Below, piece after piece: positions 1 to 9,844 of a DNA stretch of 52,998 bases. The position numbers were made by a program, and so were the translations under genes. Positions within the stretch are counted from its first letter, which is position 1, and the number at the start of each line of letters is the position of its first letter. Under the pieces are notes generated by a model that was not told the origin of the DNA, made no database searches, and was given only the letters and a program-made list of their open reading frames with translations. Origin of the DNA: Rhodospirillales bacterium (GTDB lineage: Bacteria; Pseudomonadota; Alphaproteobacteria; Acetobacterales; Acetobacteraceae). The DNA lies in assembly GCA_025352665.1 (NCBI GenBank), contig JANXSM010000085.1, positions 1-52,998 of the forward strand, written 5' to 3'.

Positions 1-22
1 GGCGGGCTGGTATCACTTGACC
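1..22 (+). repeat. Possible tail of a dispersed intergenic repeat (family A), cut by the window edge
   Basis: The first bases (GGCGGGCTGGTAT) resemble the right end of the two longer repeat copies at 22045-22193 and 28037-28183, which end GGCGGGGTGGTAT and GCGGGTTGGTAC. Only this short piece is visible, so it may be chance. Nothing else is recognisable in bases 1-81. Confidence 0.25.
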
Positions 23-81
23 GAGCTACCTCAATGCGCTGTCGCTGACCTTACCAATGCAAAACGACGGCGACGCGAATC

Positions 82-759
82 TTATCGTAACGCGGCGAGC
101 TCGCTCTGCAGTGCGGCAGCCCCTGGCGCGGTCACGGCCTGGCCGGTCACGATGTCATGCGTGGTCAGTGCCCTGCCGTAATACGCGCGGTTGTCTTCAA
201 GTGAGGGCTTGATGATCGAACCATTGAGGCTGATGCCCGCGTATGCGCCGGTCGACGAGGCCCAGGTGACGATGTCGGCGCCCGCGGCAGCGGTCGTGGC
301 ACCTTCCACGCTCGATCCCAGGGTTGCCACCGCGATCGCTGCGTTGGCGCCGACCTTGAATTGATCAGCCATCAGCGCGTCGAGCGCTTTCGGGTTCATC
401 ACGAACAAGATCATCTCCGACTGTTCGACGCCGATCTGCAGACCGAACGAAACCGAGCCGATGCCGTAGAAGGCCGGCGCACTCCAGTTGCCGGAAGGCA
501 GGCGCGTGAGCAACACGCCTTCGCCACCTTCGCCACCAACGAAGAACCCGCCCTTGAACAGGCGTGGCACGATCAGGATGGCGCTGGCACGGTGCATCAG
601 GTCTTTCGCGGTGCCGAATTCCTTGTCACGGCGCAAGTCGGAGATTGTGATGCTGGCACGCTGGATCAGCGTCTGCTGTTCATCAGCGGCCTGTGCCACC
701 AACGGCATTGCCGTCATGGCGAGGAGAGAGGCGCCGAGCGTCAAGGATTTCATGTTCAT
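82..759 (-). CDS. SYLF-domain (Ysc84-type) lipid-binding protein, exported
   Basis: A 225-aa protein of the SYLF/Ysc84 family, whose members bind phosphoinositides or other lipids; the bacterial role is unclear but is often tied to envelope stress. The N-terminus is a typical Sec signal peptide (charged MNMK start, hydrophobic LTLGASLLAMTAMPLV, AQA cleavage site). The body has the family's glycine-rich stretch (GGFFVGGEGGEGVL) and the FYGIGSVSFGLQIG core. The start at 759 is chosen because GAGG lies six bases upstream and the signal peptide begins there; a longer frame to 843 would start at or before the probable transcription start. An EcfG-type promoter lies at 850-874, so it is probably a general-stress-response gene transcribed independently of the glucan operon behind it. 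Confidence 0.9.
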   Translation of the reverse strand: MNMKSLTLGASLLAMTAMPLVAQAADEQQTLIQRASITISDLRRDKEFGTAKDLMHRASAILIVPRLFKGGFFVGGEGGEGVLLTRLPSGNWSAPAFYGIGSVSFGLQIGVEQSEMILFVMNPKALDALMADQFKVGANAAIAVATLGSSVEGATTAAAGADIVTWASSTGAYAGISLNGSIIKPSLEDNRAYYGRALTTHDIVTGQAVTAPGAAALQSELAALR

Positions 760-849
760 GTCTTGCCTCATAACGATGGTGGGCTGGTGAGGCAGCGGCC
801 GAACCCGCCGACGGACAGCAGCCGATCGTCTCGCTCCATCCACAGTGGC

Positions 850-874
850 AACGGTGCGTGCTTCGAAAGGTTCC
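850..874 (-). promoter_or_regulatory. EcfG-type (general stress response) promoter of the SYLF gene
   Basis: Read on the minus strand it is GGAAC, 16 bases, CGTT, an exact match to the alphaproteobacterial EcfG consensus (GGAAC-N16/17-CGTT). The -10 element is about 90 bases upstream of the SYLF start codon. No gene overlaps it. Confidence 0.8.
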
Positions 875-909
875 TATTCCGGATGATCCGCGCCATCCGG
901 GGCACGCCT

Positions 910-1071
910 TCAGGCCCGCAACGGCGGTGCCTCCGGAGGCGGCGCCTCAGGTGGAAACTCCATCGGCCGATCCGGCTGGGGCGGCGCGTCCGGTGGCATG
1001 ACGTCGGGCTGCGACGGCGGGTTCATAGGCGGCGCGACGGGGGGCTCGATCGTTGGATCGGAAGGGCTCAT
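910..1071 (-). CDS. Small proline-rich hypothetical protein
   Basis: A 53-aa ORF, nearly one third proline, with PP and APP repeats (for example PPEAPPPEAPP) and no hydrophobic segment. The start at 1071 has an AAGGGA ribosome-binding site eight bases upstream; a longer in-frame start at 1134 has none as good. It lies 78 bases after treY on the same strand, so it could be the last gene of the glucan operon. I do not recognise a family. Low complexity means it could be a spurious ORF, but the ribosome-binding site favours a gene. Confidence 0.5.
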   Translation of the reverse strand: MSPSDPTIEPPVAPPMNPPSQPDVMPPDAPPQPDRPMEFPPEAPPPEAPPLRA

Positions 1072-1149
1072 GGAATGTATCCCTTGGATATCGTGCACAG
1101 CCAATGCCGCAGATGCCATTTGGTTCAGCCCCATCGATTGAGGGCGGGA

Positions 1150-3936
1150 TCAGCTGATATAAAACAGCCCTACCGGCAGCCCAGCCAGAAGCGTTGCAAC
1201 CGGCACTTGTTCAGCCAGCGTCACCCGAGCATCGCCGAGCGCATCGACGCAGCGGGACCCAACCCATTCGGCGGGTAATTTGATGCTGGTATCCTGCCAC
1301 GCCCCCGGAGGAGCCAACGGGCGGGCGTCTTCACCCAACAGGCTCCACGAAAGCCGGGTCACCGCGATCAGCAACCTGGTATCGCCAAGCTGGCGCGCGA
1401 ATGCCAGAACATGATCAGCCGCCGCGCCGCTTACTGTCAGCGGCGTGTAGCTGCCATCGGCGAACACGTCCGGCAGGCGCCGGCGCAGCGCGAGTGCGCG
1501 AGCGATAACGGCTTGTTTCACCTGACCGGTTTGCCAGGCACCGATGCCGACCGCCGTCTCTGGAGCCAAAGCCTCCGGCAACGCCGCTTCGCGCAGGGCA
1601 TAGTCGACCGGACGGCGGTTGTCAGGATCCACCATGCTCATATCCCATCGGTCAGCCCCCTGATACAGGTCTGGGACTCCGGGCACGGTCAGCCGCAGCA
1701 GGGTCTGCGACAGGCCGTTGATAGCTCCCGCCGGGCCAATCCTTGCGGCAAAGGCGAAAATCTCCGCGACCACGCGGGACGCACGTCCGGTGTCGAGCGT
1801 GGCGAGAACGAAGTCGCGACAGGCCTGTTCATAGGGCTCGTTCGGACCTACCCACGCGGTGTGGCGCTTGGCCTCACGCATCGCCTTCTCCTGCCAGCCG
1901 AGAATGCGTTGGCCAAACGCTGCGATACCGTCGGCATCGGACGCGGCCAGTTCAGGCGGCCAGGCGGCGATCAGCATTTGGTAAAGCATGATTTCATCCG
2001 CGGCATCTGGTGCGAAGCCGGAGTCCAGTTCACGCCGCAAGGGGGCGTTGAGCCGCATCCAGCGGGCCAGCTGGGCAGCCCAGAGATCGGGGATCTCGCT
2101 GAGCACGGCAAGCCTTGCGCGTAGATCCTCGCCGCGCTTGTGGTCATGCGTCGCTGTGGCCAGCATGGCATGCGGAAAGCTGCGGCCTCGTGCCGCGCAT
2201 GCCGCATGAAAGCCAGCCGGCGCCAGGGCGAACTGCCCGGGGTTGGAACCCACCTCGTTGCGCGACAGCAAGCGGCCATATCGGTAGAACGCCGTGTCCT
2301 CCATGGACTTCGCAGCGACCGGCGACGACAGCTGCTCGAACCGCACGATGGCGCGCAGTCGCTCGCGCCGTTCCGACCCCGGGGGCAAGGCGCGCGGCGC
2401 TTCACCGCCCAGCCATTGGCTGATTTGGTCGAGCAACGGATAATCGGCAGCGCGCATGGTGCGCCGGGCGCCTGCGATGGCGCGGGCCAAGACGTGATCA
2501 TCGATGCGCAGTCGCCCGACCAAACCCGCGTAGAGCCGGTAGACCGGGAAATGCACGAGGATTTCGACCAGTGCGCGACGAATGGCGGTCAGCGTATAGT
2601 CGCGCGTGGCCAACGAGCGACGGGCAACGCGATGCAAGGCGGCGGCTGTCGCATTCAGTTCACTCGCCAATGTATCGCGCAGGATCAACCGCCGCGCGAC
2701 ACGCTCCTCGGCCTCGTAACTTTCGGCATTGCCGGTTAGGTTTTGCCATAGTGCCGTCAGCGGCACTTCCCCCGCCGGGTCGTGCAGCAACGCGCTCACC
2801 TGGTCCATGAAGTCATAGCCGGTGGTGCCGTTGGTGAGCCAGTCGGCGGGCAGGCGTTCATGCGGCGCCAGAATCTTCTCGACCACGATGTAGGGCTCGC
2901 CCGGCGGAGCATTGGCAGGCCGGCCCTGGCCGGCGGCTTCCAACCTGCGGCGCAACTTGCGGCAGTAGGCGCGGGGGTCTGCCAGGCCGTCGATGTGATC
3001 GATGCGCACACCATCGATCAGACCTTCTCCGTAGAGACGCAGGATCAGCGCATGTGTCGCATCGAACACGGCCGGCAATTCGGCGCGCAGACCAGCCAGG
3101 GACGTCACGTCGAAGAAGCGGCGCCAGTTGATTTCATCGGCCGCTGCACGCCACCAGACCAGCTGATAATGTTGGCGCTCGAGAAAAAGATGAAGTTCCC
3201 GCCGACCGCTTTCGGTTTTGGCGTCGTAGCGGGCAAGTGCCTGCGAAAGCTCCGTGGAGCCGGATCGGGACAGCGAGGCGAGGTGCGCCTTCATGGCGGC
3301 TGCAGCGGCGCGGGCCGCATTGCGCCCGATCGTGGGCGCCATCTGCGCGGTAAATTGCGCCACAAGATCGCCGAAGACCAGACGGTAAAGTCGTGGCGAA
3401 ATCGGAAATATATGCTCGCCATACTGCGCGACCAAGCGGCCGGACGGCTCGAGTTGTAGGGTGATGTCGCCGGCATCCAACACCGTACCGTAAGGGCCGC
3501 CGAGGAAGGGCAGCTGCACCCGGTTCTGCAGCGCCGGATCCGGTGGGTTCCAGTCGATGTCGAAGAACTCGGCATATGGGCTGGTCCGGCCCCACTCCAG
3601 CACGTCCAGCCACCAAGCGTTATCGGCCCCGCCGACGCCCATGTGGTTCGGCACGATATCGACGATCAGCCCCATGTCGTTCGCGCGCAAAGCAGCCACC
3701 ATACGCCGCAACGCAGGCTCGCCGCCGAGCTCGGGGTTGATGGCTCGGTGATCGACGATATCATAGCCATGCATCGATCCTGGTCGCGCCGTCAGCAAGG
3801 GCGAGGTATAGGCATGACTGATCCCGAGATTGGCCAGATAAGGAACGATTGCGGCAGCATCGTCGAGCGTGAAGTCCTTGTGCAGTTGCAACCGTGCCGT
3901 CGCTCGCGGTGTCGTCGTGATCGTCAGTTCGGTCAT
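1150..3936 (-). CDS. treY: Maltooligosyl trehalose synthase (GH13)
   Basis: A 928-aa cytoplasmic enzyme that isomerises the reducing end of a maltooligosaccharide or glycogen chain into an alpha,alpha-1,1 trehalosyl end, step one of the TreYZ trehalose route. The N-terminus is family-typical (YRLQ-like ARLQLHKDFTLDDA, then SPLLTARPGSMHGYDIVDH). The GH13 regions follow: IVDIVPNHMGV, the nucleophile-bearing GLIDGVRIDHIDGL and IVVEKIL with the acid/base Glu. The start at 3936 overlaps the malQ stop by four bases (ATGA) and matches the usual family N-terminus; an upstream extension in frame is overprinting of malQ. TreZ, encoded two genes upstream, completes the pathway. Confidence 0.95.
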   Translation of the reverse strand: MTELTITTTPRATARLQLHKDFTLDDAAAIVPYLANLGISHAYTSPLLTARPGSMHGYDIVDHRAINPELGGEPALRRMVAALRANDMGLIVDIVPNHMGVGGADNAWWLDVLEWGRTSPYAEFFDIDWNPPDPALQNRVQLPFLGGPYGTVLDAGDITLQLEPSGRLVAQYGEHIFPISPRLYRLVFGDLVAQFTAQMAPTIGRNAARAAAAAMKAHLASLSRSGSTELSQALARYDAKTESGRRELHLFLERQHYQLVWWRAAADEINWRRFFDVTSLAGLRAELPAVFDATHALILRLYGEGLIDGVRIDHIDGLADPRAYCRKLRRRLEAAGQGRPANAPPGEPYIVVEKILAPHERLPADWLTNGTTGYDFMDQVSALLHDPAGEVPLTALWQNLTGNAESYEAEERVARRLILRDTLASELNATAAALHRVARRSLATRDYTLTAIRRALVEILVHFPVYRLYAGLVGRLRIDDHVLARAIAGARRTMRAADYPLLDQISQWLGGEAPRALPPGSERRERLRAIVRFEQLSSPVAAKSMEDTAFYRYGRLLSRNEVGSNPGQFALAPAGFHAACAARGRSFPHAMLATATHDHKRGEDLRARLAVLSEIPDLWAAQLARWMRLNAPLRRELDSGFAPDAADEIMLYQMLIAAWPPELAASDADGIAAFGQRILGWQEKAMREAKRHTAWVGPNEPYEQACRDFVLATLDTGRASRVVAEIFAFAARIGPAGAINGLSQTLLRLTVPGVPDLYQGADRWDMSMVDPDNRRPVDYALREAALPEALAPETAVGIGAWQTGQVKQAVIARALALRRRLPDVFADGSYTPLTVSGAAADHVLAFARQLGDTRLLIAVTRLSWSLLGEDARPLAPPGAWQDTSIKLPAEWVGSRCVDALGDARVTLAEQVPVATLLAGLPVGLFYIS

Positions 3937-5888
3937 GTTTGTCGGCGGCTCCTGGCGAGTGCCTGCAGGCGGGCGGCAATGTCGGGCTGGGTCAGCACGC
4001 TGTCCACCGGGTATGCGAGGCGGCGGCGCCAGTTCGGATGCTGATCGAGCGTGCCGGGCAGGTTGGGTTGTTCCGGCAGAGCGAGGGCATCCTCGATGGG
4101 TAATAACGCCAGCGCGCAGGCGGAAGTTCCAATATGGGCGCAGGCCGCGGCTACCACGGGATGCGCATCCCAGGTGGCGGGCATCGCACCTTGCGCCGAT
4201 CCCGATTCCTGCATCGCCGACCACAGATAGCCGCGATCCTCATCGCGGCCTTCTGCAGCACCTGCGTCGATGCCGAGTTTTTTGCGCCACTCCAGATCCC
4301 TGCCCACCCACCACCCCGCAACCGTCGGCAGGTCGTGGGTGGATGTCATGGCCGCAGCACTTGGCGACCATGCGGAAGGTGCGATGAAATGCCGCCCATT
4401 CCGTTCGAACCACAGCACGCGCATCCCGGCAAGCCCATCCGTTTCGAGTGTCTCGCGAAAACCGTCGGGCAGCGTGCCGAGATCCTCGCCGAGCACGATC
4501 GCCCGATTGCGCCAGGATTCAAGCCTGACCAAGCGAAGGATCTCCTTGTGCGGATACCGCAGATAGGCACCGTCGCCTGGAGTGTTCCCCTGCGGGACGA
4601 CCCACAGGCGCGCAAGACCCATCACATGATCAAGCCGCACGCCGCCAGCGTGCCGCAGCGCCGCGCGCAGCATATCCAGGAATGTCTGATAGCCATGCGC
4701 CGGGAGATTGCGCGGCGAGAAGCTGGTCACCCCCCAATCCTGCCCGTTGGTATTGAACAGATCCGGGGGCGCGCCGATGGTCAGCCCGTTCAGCATTTCT
4801 GCCTGCCGCCCCCACGCATCGCTGCCGCCGGCCGACACGCCCACCGCGATATCGGCGATCACGCCGATACGCATTCCCGCCGCGCGGGCCTCCTGCTGGG
4901 CGTGGGCCAGGCCCGTCGTGGCGCGGAACTGCAGATAGGCGTGATAGGAAATGTCGTCCTGATGGGTCTGTGCGAACCGGGCAACCGAGCCACTGGTCGG
5001 ATCGCGCAGATCGGCCGTCCAACGGCGCCAGTCCCAATTGCCGGGATCGGCGGTGAACCGTTCGGAATGCAGCGCCTCGAACACTGCGTGCTGGGCCAGC
5101 GCGAGCCCACTTTCGGCGCGAAAGCTATCGAAGGCGTGAAATTCGGCTGCCTGTTCCACCATCATCGTGCGGAAGCGGGCTCGGAACGCCTGCTGGCGCC
5201 AAAGCGAGGCAGCCGGCCAATTCAGCAGGCCATCCGGCGCTTCCTCGGGCTGGGCGGCGTCGCTTTCGGGATCGGCATACAGCCCGTTCAGCATCACCCG
5301 GCTGGATGGTGAATATGGACTGAAATTCCACGGATCGGCCGCGAACTGCGCGTGCACCGGACTGATCGCGATCGCATCTGCGCCTGCATCGGCGGCATGG
5401 CGCGCCAAGGTGCCCAGTGCCGCGAAATCGCCAAGTCCTCCGTCTCCGACCCGGCGCAGCGCATAAAGCTGAACCGCCAACCCCCAGGCCTTGGCACCAG
5501 CCGTGGCGTCAGAAACCGTCCAGCAGCGCTGTGGTGCGACCGCCAAAGTCAATTCGCGACCGTCGAGCTCCAGCCGGTGATAGCCGTGAACATTGACCGG
5601 CGGGAGCTGTACCTCGCCCCGGCCTATGACCGCTGCTTGGCCATCGATGACCCTGCCTTCTTCGAGGGTGATGCGATACGCGCCGGCAGATCCCGAGACC
5701 ACAATCGGGCTATCCACGTCCGCTGTGATCAACGTCGCACGACGCGCTCCGTCATCCCCGTCGCCCATCGCGGCGAGCACCTGGCGCAGCACGCCCACCG
5801 GAACCTCGCGGATGTTGCCGCTGACATCCTGCCAACGCGTCTCTATGCCGGCGCGCTGAGCCTGTGAGACGATATCCTCATCCTGCAT
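3933..5888 (-). CDS. malQ: 4-alpha-glucanotransferase (amylomaltase, GH77)
   Basis: A 651-aa disproportionating enzyme that transfers maltooligosyl units between glucans, reshaping short chains for the neighbouring TreY/TreZ and GlgB enzymes. GH77 signatures are visible: GVRLDHVMGLARLWVVPQG with the nucleophile Asp, VLGEDLGTLP with the acid/base Glu, and STHDLPTVAGWW. The N-terminal 100 or so residues form an extra beta domain, as in many proteobacterial MalQ proteins. The start overlaps the end of treZ by 11 bases and its stop overlaps the treY start by four, so the three genes are probably translationally coupled. Confidence 0.94.
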   Translation of the reverse strand: MQDEDIVSQAQRAGIETRWQDVSGNIREVPVGVLRQVLAAMGDGDDGARRATLITADVDSPIVVSGSAGAYRITLEEGRVIDGQAAVIGRGEVQLPPVNVHGYHRLELDGRELTLAVAPQRCWTVSDATAGAKAWGLAVQLYALRRVGDGGLGDFAALGTLARHAADAGADAIAISPVHAQFAADPWNFSPYSPSSRVMLNGLYADPESDAAQPEEAPDGLLNWPAASLWRQQAFRARFRTMMVEQAAEFHAFDSFRAESGLALAQHAVFEALHSERFTADPGNWDWRRWTADLRDPTSGSVARFAQTHQDDISYHAYLQFRATTGLAHAQQEARAAGMRIGVIADIAVGVSAGGSDAWGRQAEMLNGLTIGAPPDLFNTNGQDWGVTSFSPRNLPAHGYQTFLDMLRAALRHAGGVRLDHVMGLARLWVVPQGNTPGDGAYLRYPHKEILRLVRLESWRNRAIVLGEDLGTLPDGFRETLETDGLAGMRVLWFERNGRHFIAPSAWSPSAAAMTSTHDLPTVAGWWVGRDLEWRKKLGIDAGAAEGRDEDRGYLWSAMQESGSAQGAMPATWDAHPVVAAACAHIGTSACALALLPIEDALALPEQPNLPGTLDQHPNWRRRLAYPVDSVLTQPDIAARLQALARSRRQT

Positions 5889-7668
5889 CGATCGACTCCT
5901 GCAACGTCACCTCGGCCGCATACGGCGGCAGAGTCGTTGCAGCATCGCGCGGAGTGGTGGCGAACAGCAATCGGCCCGCCCGAGGCGGGCAGGGGACTGG
6001 CGTGTCGCCCAGGTTCATGGCGATCGCCAGCACCTGGCCGTCGCCCATGCGCCAGCGTGCATGCACACCCGCAGTGCCCAATGCTATCGCGCCGATCGCG
6101 GCCGCATCTTGCAGCCGGGGCATGATCTCGGCTGCACGCACTGCAAGTAAATCCCGGTGCAAAATGAGCCAGGCTTCGTGTGGTCCCGATGCGGCCTCGG
6201 CAGGATCTGGCATGCTTTGGGTGAAGCTGGTGTCGGCGTTGGGGTCCGGAATCCGGTCGCGCTTCGCAGGATCGGAAAATGCCTCGAAATGCGCGAATTC
6301 CTTGCGGCGGCCAGCGCGGACGGCCTCGGCAAGCTCGCCGGTATGGCTGGTGAAATACAGGAAGGGCGCGGTGGTCGCCCATTCCTGCCCCATGAACAAC
6401 AGCGGGATTTGCGGCGTCAGCAGCAGCAGGGTCGTCGCGGCCCGCAGTGCCGCAGGATGGCTGATCTGATGAAGCCGATCGCCGAACGCCCGATTGCCGA
6501 CCTGGTCGTGGTTCTGCAGGCAGATGACAAAATCGGTGGTCGGTAAATGCCCGCTCGGCGTGCCGTGATGCTTCATCCCCGATTCTGTTGTCACCGGGCT
6601 TTGGAACGCAAAGCCTTCGGCCAGGCAGCGCGCCAGAGTCGTGGCCGGCTCTTGCATGAAATGCTCATAGTAACCTTCGTGCTCGCCGGTCAGCATCACA
6701 TGCAGGCAGTGATGCACATCATCCGCCCATTGGGCGTCATAGCCTGGCGCATCAGGGGCTTCGCGCAGCAGGCTCGCGTCGTTGTTTTCGTTTTCCAGAA
6801 CCAGATGGACATGACGGTGGAGACCGGCCGTGTGGCGAATGTTCGCCGCCATCTCCTGCAGGAAGCCGGTGTCATCGATGGCGTGCACGGCATCGAAACG
6901 CAAGCCGTCGAAGCGGTATTCCATGATCCAGAACAATGCGTTCTCTTCAAAAAATCCCCGCACCTGCGGCTTGCGGAAGTCAATCGCGTCACCCCATGGC
7001 GTGTGCCGGTCGTGACGATAGAATTCCGGCGCGTAGGCGGTGATATAGTTCCCGTCAGGGCCAAAATGATTATAGACGACATCAAGGTAGACCATGAGTC
7101 CGAGCCCATGGGCGGTGTCGATCAGTCGGCACAGTTCCTCGGGCGTTCCGTAAGCCGCATCTGGCGCATAAGGCAGCACGCCGTCATAGCCCCAGTTGCG
7201 GGCACCGGGAAAATCGGCGATCGGCATGAGCTCCACTGCTGTGACGCCAAGGGCTACCAGACGTGGCAGTTCCCGGGTCACACCGGCGAAGCCGCCAAGT
7301 GCGCCGACATGCAATTCATAGATCACGGCCTCATGCCAGGGGCGGCCATGCCAATCGCGGTTCTGCCAGTCGTAGTCGGCCGGATTGACCACCACGCTGT
7401 CATCGTGCACGTCGCCGGCCTGGGCGCGCGAAGCGGGGTCGGGAACAACAAGTTCGGGCGATATGCGAAAACGATACCGCGTGCCGACCCCGCAAGGATG
7501 CTCCAATTGAAACCAACCGTCCGCCAGTGCGTCCATTGGCACGGTCTGGCCTTCTGAAAATTCTAAACTGACGGTCTGACACGCTGGCGCCCAGAAACGA
7601 AAGCGGGTCAGCGCGGGTTCAAGTACAGTTGGCCCGAACCGGTACGCACGCGAGTTTACATCAAGCAC
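5878..7668 (-). CDS. treZ: Malto-oligosyltrehalose trehalohydrolase (GH13)
   Basis: A 596-aa enzyme that releases trehalose from the maltooligosyl-trehalose made by TreY. An N-terminal CBM48-like beta domain ([15 protein letters not shown]) precedes the GH13 barrel. Catalytic regions are clear: [28 protein letters not shown] with the nucleophile, [10 protein letters not shown] with the acid/base Glu, and [16 protein letters not shown]. Length and motif order are normal for TreZ. It overlaps glgB upstream by eight bases and malQ downstream by 11 in the same operon. Confidence 0.95.
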   Translation of the reverse strand: MLDVNSRAYRFGPTVLEPALTRFRFWAPACQTVSLEFSEGQTVPMDALADGWFQLEHPCGVGTRYRFRISPELVVPDPASRAQAGDVHDDSVVVNPADYDWQNRDWHGRPWHEAVIYELHVGALGGFAGVTRELPRLVALGVTAVELMPIADFPGARNWGYDGVLPYAPDAAYGTPEELCRLIDTAHGLGLMVYLDVVYNHFGPDGNYITAYAPEFYRHDRHTPWGDAIDFRKPQVRGFFEENALFWIMEYRFDGLRFDAVHAIDDTGFLQEMAANIRHTAGLHRHVHLVLENENNDASLLREAPDAPGYDAQWADDVHHCLHVMLTGEHEGYYEHFMQEPATTLARCLAEGFAFQSPVTTESGMKHHGTPSGHLPTTDFVICLQNHDQVGNRAFGDRLHQISHPAALRAATTLLLLTPQIPLLFMGQEWATTAPFLYFTSHTGELAEAVRAGRRKEFAHFEAFSDPAKRDRIPDPNADTSFTQSMPDPAEAASGPHEAWLILHRDLLAVRAAEIMPRLQDAAAIGAIALGTAGVHARWRMGDGQVLAIAMNLGDTPVPCPPRAGRLLFATTPRDAATTLPPYAAEVTLQESIDAG

Positions 7669-9844
7669 GCAAGATCTCCTGGTGCAGGATCAGGGTGGCA
7701 AGTGGCGGCAAGGTGAGCAGCAGGGATGCCGGCAGCCCGTGGCTTGGAATGTCGCTCGCGAGGACGGCGCCCGAATTGCCGATGTCGGAGCCACCATAAA
7801 CCGCGGCGTCGGAGTTTAGCCGTTCGAGCCACAGTCCTGGGGCTGGGACGCCAATGCGATAGCCTTCACGCGGGACGGGGGTGAAGTTGCAGATCACCAG
7901 CGCGGTGGTGTCGCCTCCGCTGCGCAGATAGGCGAACACGCTGTTGGCGCGGTCATCGCCGATCAGCCACCGGAAGCCGGCCGGGTCGCAATCAAGCGCA
8001 TGCAGAGCCGGCAAGCCGACATAGGCGAGGTTCAGATCGCGAACCAGTAACTGCATACCCCTGTGCAAGGGCTGATCGAGCAGGTGCCAGTCGAGCGAGA
8101 CATCATGGTTCCACTCCCGCGGCTGGGCGAACTCGCCGCCCATGAAGAGCAACTTCTTGCCCGGATGCGTCCACATGAACCCAAAATACGCCCGCAGATT
8201 GGCAAACCGTTGCCAGGTATCGCCGGGCATTTTGCCAAACAGCGAACCTTTGCCGTGGACCACTTCGTCATGCGACAGCGGCAGAACGAATCTTTCTGAA
8301 AAGGCGTAAACGAGGCCGAAGGTTATTTCATCATGGTGATAGCGCCGATTGATCGGGTCCTCTTCCATGTAGTGCAGCGTGTCGTGCATCCACCCCATGT
8401 TCCATTTGAAGTCGAACCCGAGGTTGAATCCGGCTTCCGGCACCACCGGCGCGGTGACGCCCGGCCAAGCGGTGGATTCCTCGGCAATGAGCAGGGTGCC
8501 TGGGCAACGCTTGTGAACGATCTCGCTGAGCTCGCGCAGGAAAGCCACGGTTTCCAGGTTTTCGCGCCCGCCATAGATGTTGGGCACCCACTCGCCGGGC
8601 TCGCGGCTATAGTCGCGATACAGCATCGATGCGACGGCATCGACGCGCAGCCCATCGACATGAAAGTGCTCGAGCCAGTGCAGGGCGCTGGCTATCAGGA
8701 AGCCGCGAACCTCGTTGCGGCCGACATTGTAGATCAGCGTGTTCCAGTCGCGGTGCAAACCTTCGCGCGGGTCCGAATGCTCATACAGCGCTGTGCCGTC
8801 GAACTGCGCCAGCCCATGCGCATCGTTTGGAAAATGCGCCGGTACCCAGTCGAGAATAATGCCGAGCCCAGCCTCGTGGCATCGATCCACGAAGCGAGCG
8901 AAAGCCTGCGGTGTACCAAGTTCGGCGGTGGGTGCGAACTGGCCCAGCGGTTGATACCCCCAGGAGCCTCCAAACGGATGGATCATGATGGGCAGGAGTT
9001 CGAGGTGGGTGAACCCCATGCCAACCGCGTAGGGCACCAGGCGATCGGCCAAACCGTCCCAGTCCAAAGGGTTGCCGTCGGCATGCATCCATGAGGCTGC
9101 GTGAACTTCGTAGATCGAAATCGGCGCGTCGTTCTGCTGTCGACCGGTTCGCGTTTTCAACCAATCCGCGTCGGTCCAGACAAACGGTGTGGGATCGGCC
9201 ACAACGGAGGCGGTGGCGGGAGCTGACTCCGCCGATCCCGCGACGGGATCAGCTTTCAGAGGCAAGATGTTTCCCGTCGGACCGACGATTTCATACTTGT
9301 AGCGCGCGCCGGGTTTCAGACGGGGGATGAACAGCTCCCAAACGCCGGCATCGTAGCGATGGCGCATCGGGTGACGGCGCCCGTCCCAGCTGTTGAAGTC
9401 GCCGACCACGGAAACCCTCCGGGCATTGGGCGCCCACACGGCGAAGCGGACGCCCGGGATCCCGTCCTGGGTGATCGCATGGGCACCCAGGCACGTTGCG
9501 AGATCGCGGTGACGGCCTTCTGCCAGCAGATGGATATCGAAAGCGCCCAGAAGCTCACCGAAGCTGTAGGGGTCTTCGGTTTCCTGGGCTACGCCGTGCC
9601 AGTCGATGCGCAGGAGATAGGGCACAAGGCTTTTCGTCTGCCCTGCGAACAGGCCGGCCTGATCCACTTGCTCAAGCCTGCACAGGGAGCTGCCGTCGTG
9701 TCGCGACACCGCCTCCACGCCGGTGGCACCGGGCAACATGGCAACGATCGTGTTGCCATGCGGACCCAGCACTGCGAACGGGTCGCCGTTCTGGCCATTG
9801 AGGATGGCCACGATCGCCGAGGCATTGGCGGATATTTCAACCAT
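7661..9844 (-). CDS. glgB: 1,4-alpha-glucan branching enzyme
   Basis: A 727-aa GH13 branching enzyme that cuts alpha-1,4 chains and reattaches them as alpha-1,6 branches on glycogen. It has two N-terminal beta domains (the second with [20 protein letters not shown]), the catalytic barrel and a C-terminal beta domain. The active site shows [19 protein letters not shown] (nucleophile), [13 protein letters not shown] (acid/base) and [20 protein letters not shown]. The length is that of standard long-form GlgB. In the GlgE pathway this enzyme branches the linear chains that GlgE extends, which fits its position next to mak and glgE. It overlaps mak by eight bases. Confidence 0.96.
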   Translation of the reverse strand: MVEISANASAIVAILNGQNGDPFAVLGPHGNTIVAMLPGATGVEAVSRHDGSSLCRLEQVDQAGLFAGQTKSLVPYLLRIDWHGVAQETEDPYSFGELLGAFDIHLLAEGRHRDLATCLGAHAITQDGIPGVRFAVWAPNARRVSVVGDFNSWDGRRHPMRHRYDAGVWELFIPRLKPGARYKYEIVGPTGNILPLKADPVAGSAESAPATASVVADPTPFVWTDADWLKTRTGRQQNDAPISIYEVHAASWMHADGNPLDWDGLADRLVPYAVGMGFTHLELLPIMIHPFGGSWGYQPLGQFAPTAELGTPQAFARFVDRCHEAGLGIILDWVPAHFPNDAHGLAQFDGTALYEHSDPREGLHRDWNTLIYNVGRNEVRGFLIASALHWLEHFHVDGLRVDAVASMLYRDYSREPGEWVPNIYGGRENLETVAFLRELSEIVHKRCPGTLLIAEESTAWPGVTAPVVPEAGFNLGFDFKWNMGWMHDTLHYMEEDPINRRYHHDEITFGLVYAFSERFVLPLSHDEVVHGKGSLFGKMPGDTWQRFANLRAYFGFMWTHPGKKLLFMGGEFAQPREWNHDVSLDWHLLDQPLHRGMQLLVRDLNLAYVGLPALHALDCDPAGFRWLIGDDRANSVFAYLRSGGDTTALVICNFTPVPREGYRIGVPAPGLWLERLNSDAAVYGGSDIGNSGAVLASDIPSHGLPASLLLTLPPLATLILHQEILRA

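Noticed and set aside
361-1278. Long plus-strand open frames opposite the SYLF and treY genes
   Set aside because: They are antisense shadows of GC-rich genes, have no ribosome-binding site or recognisable domain, and the minus-strand products are clear family members.
2782-3459. Plus-strand open frames inside treY, malQ, treZ and glgE
   Set aside because: Composition is that of antisense frames (rich in Arg, His, Gln) and no family could be recognised.
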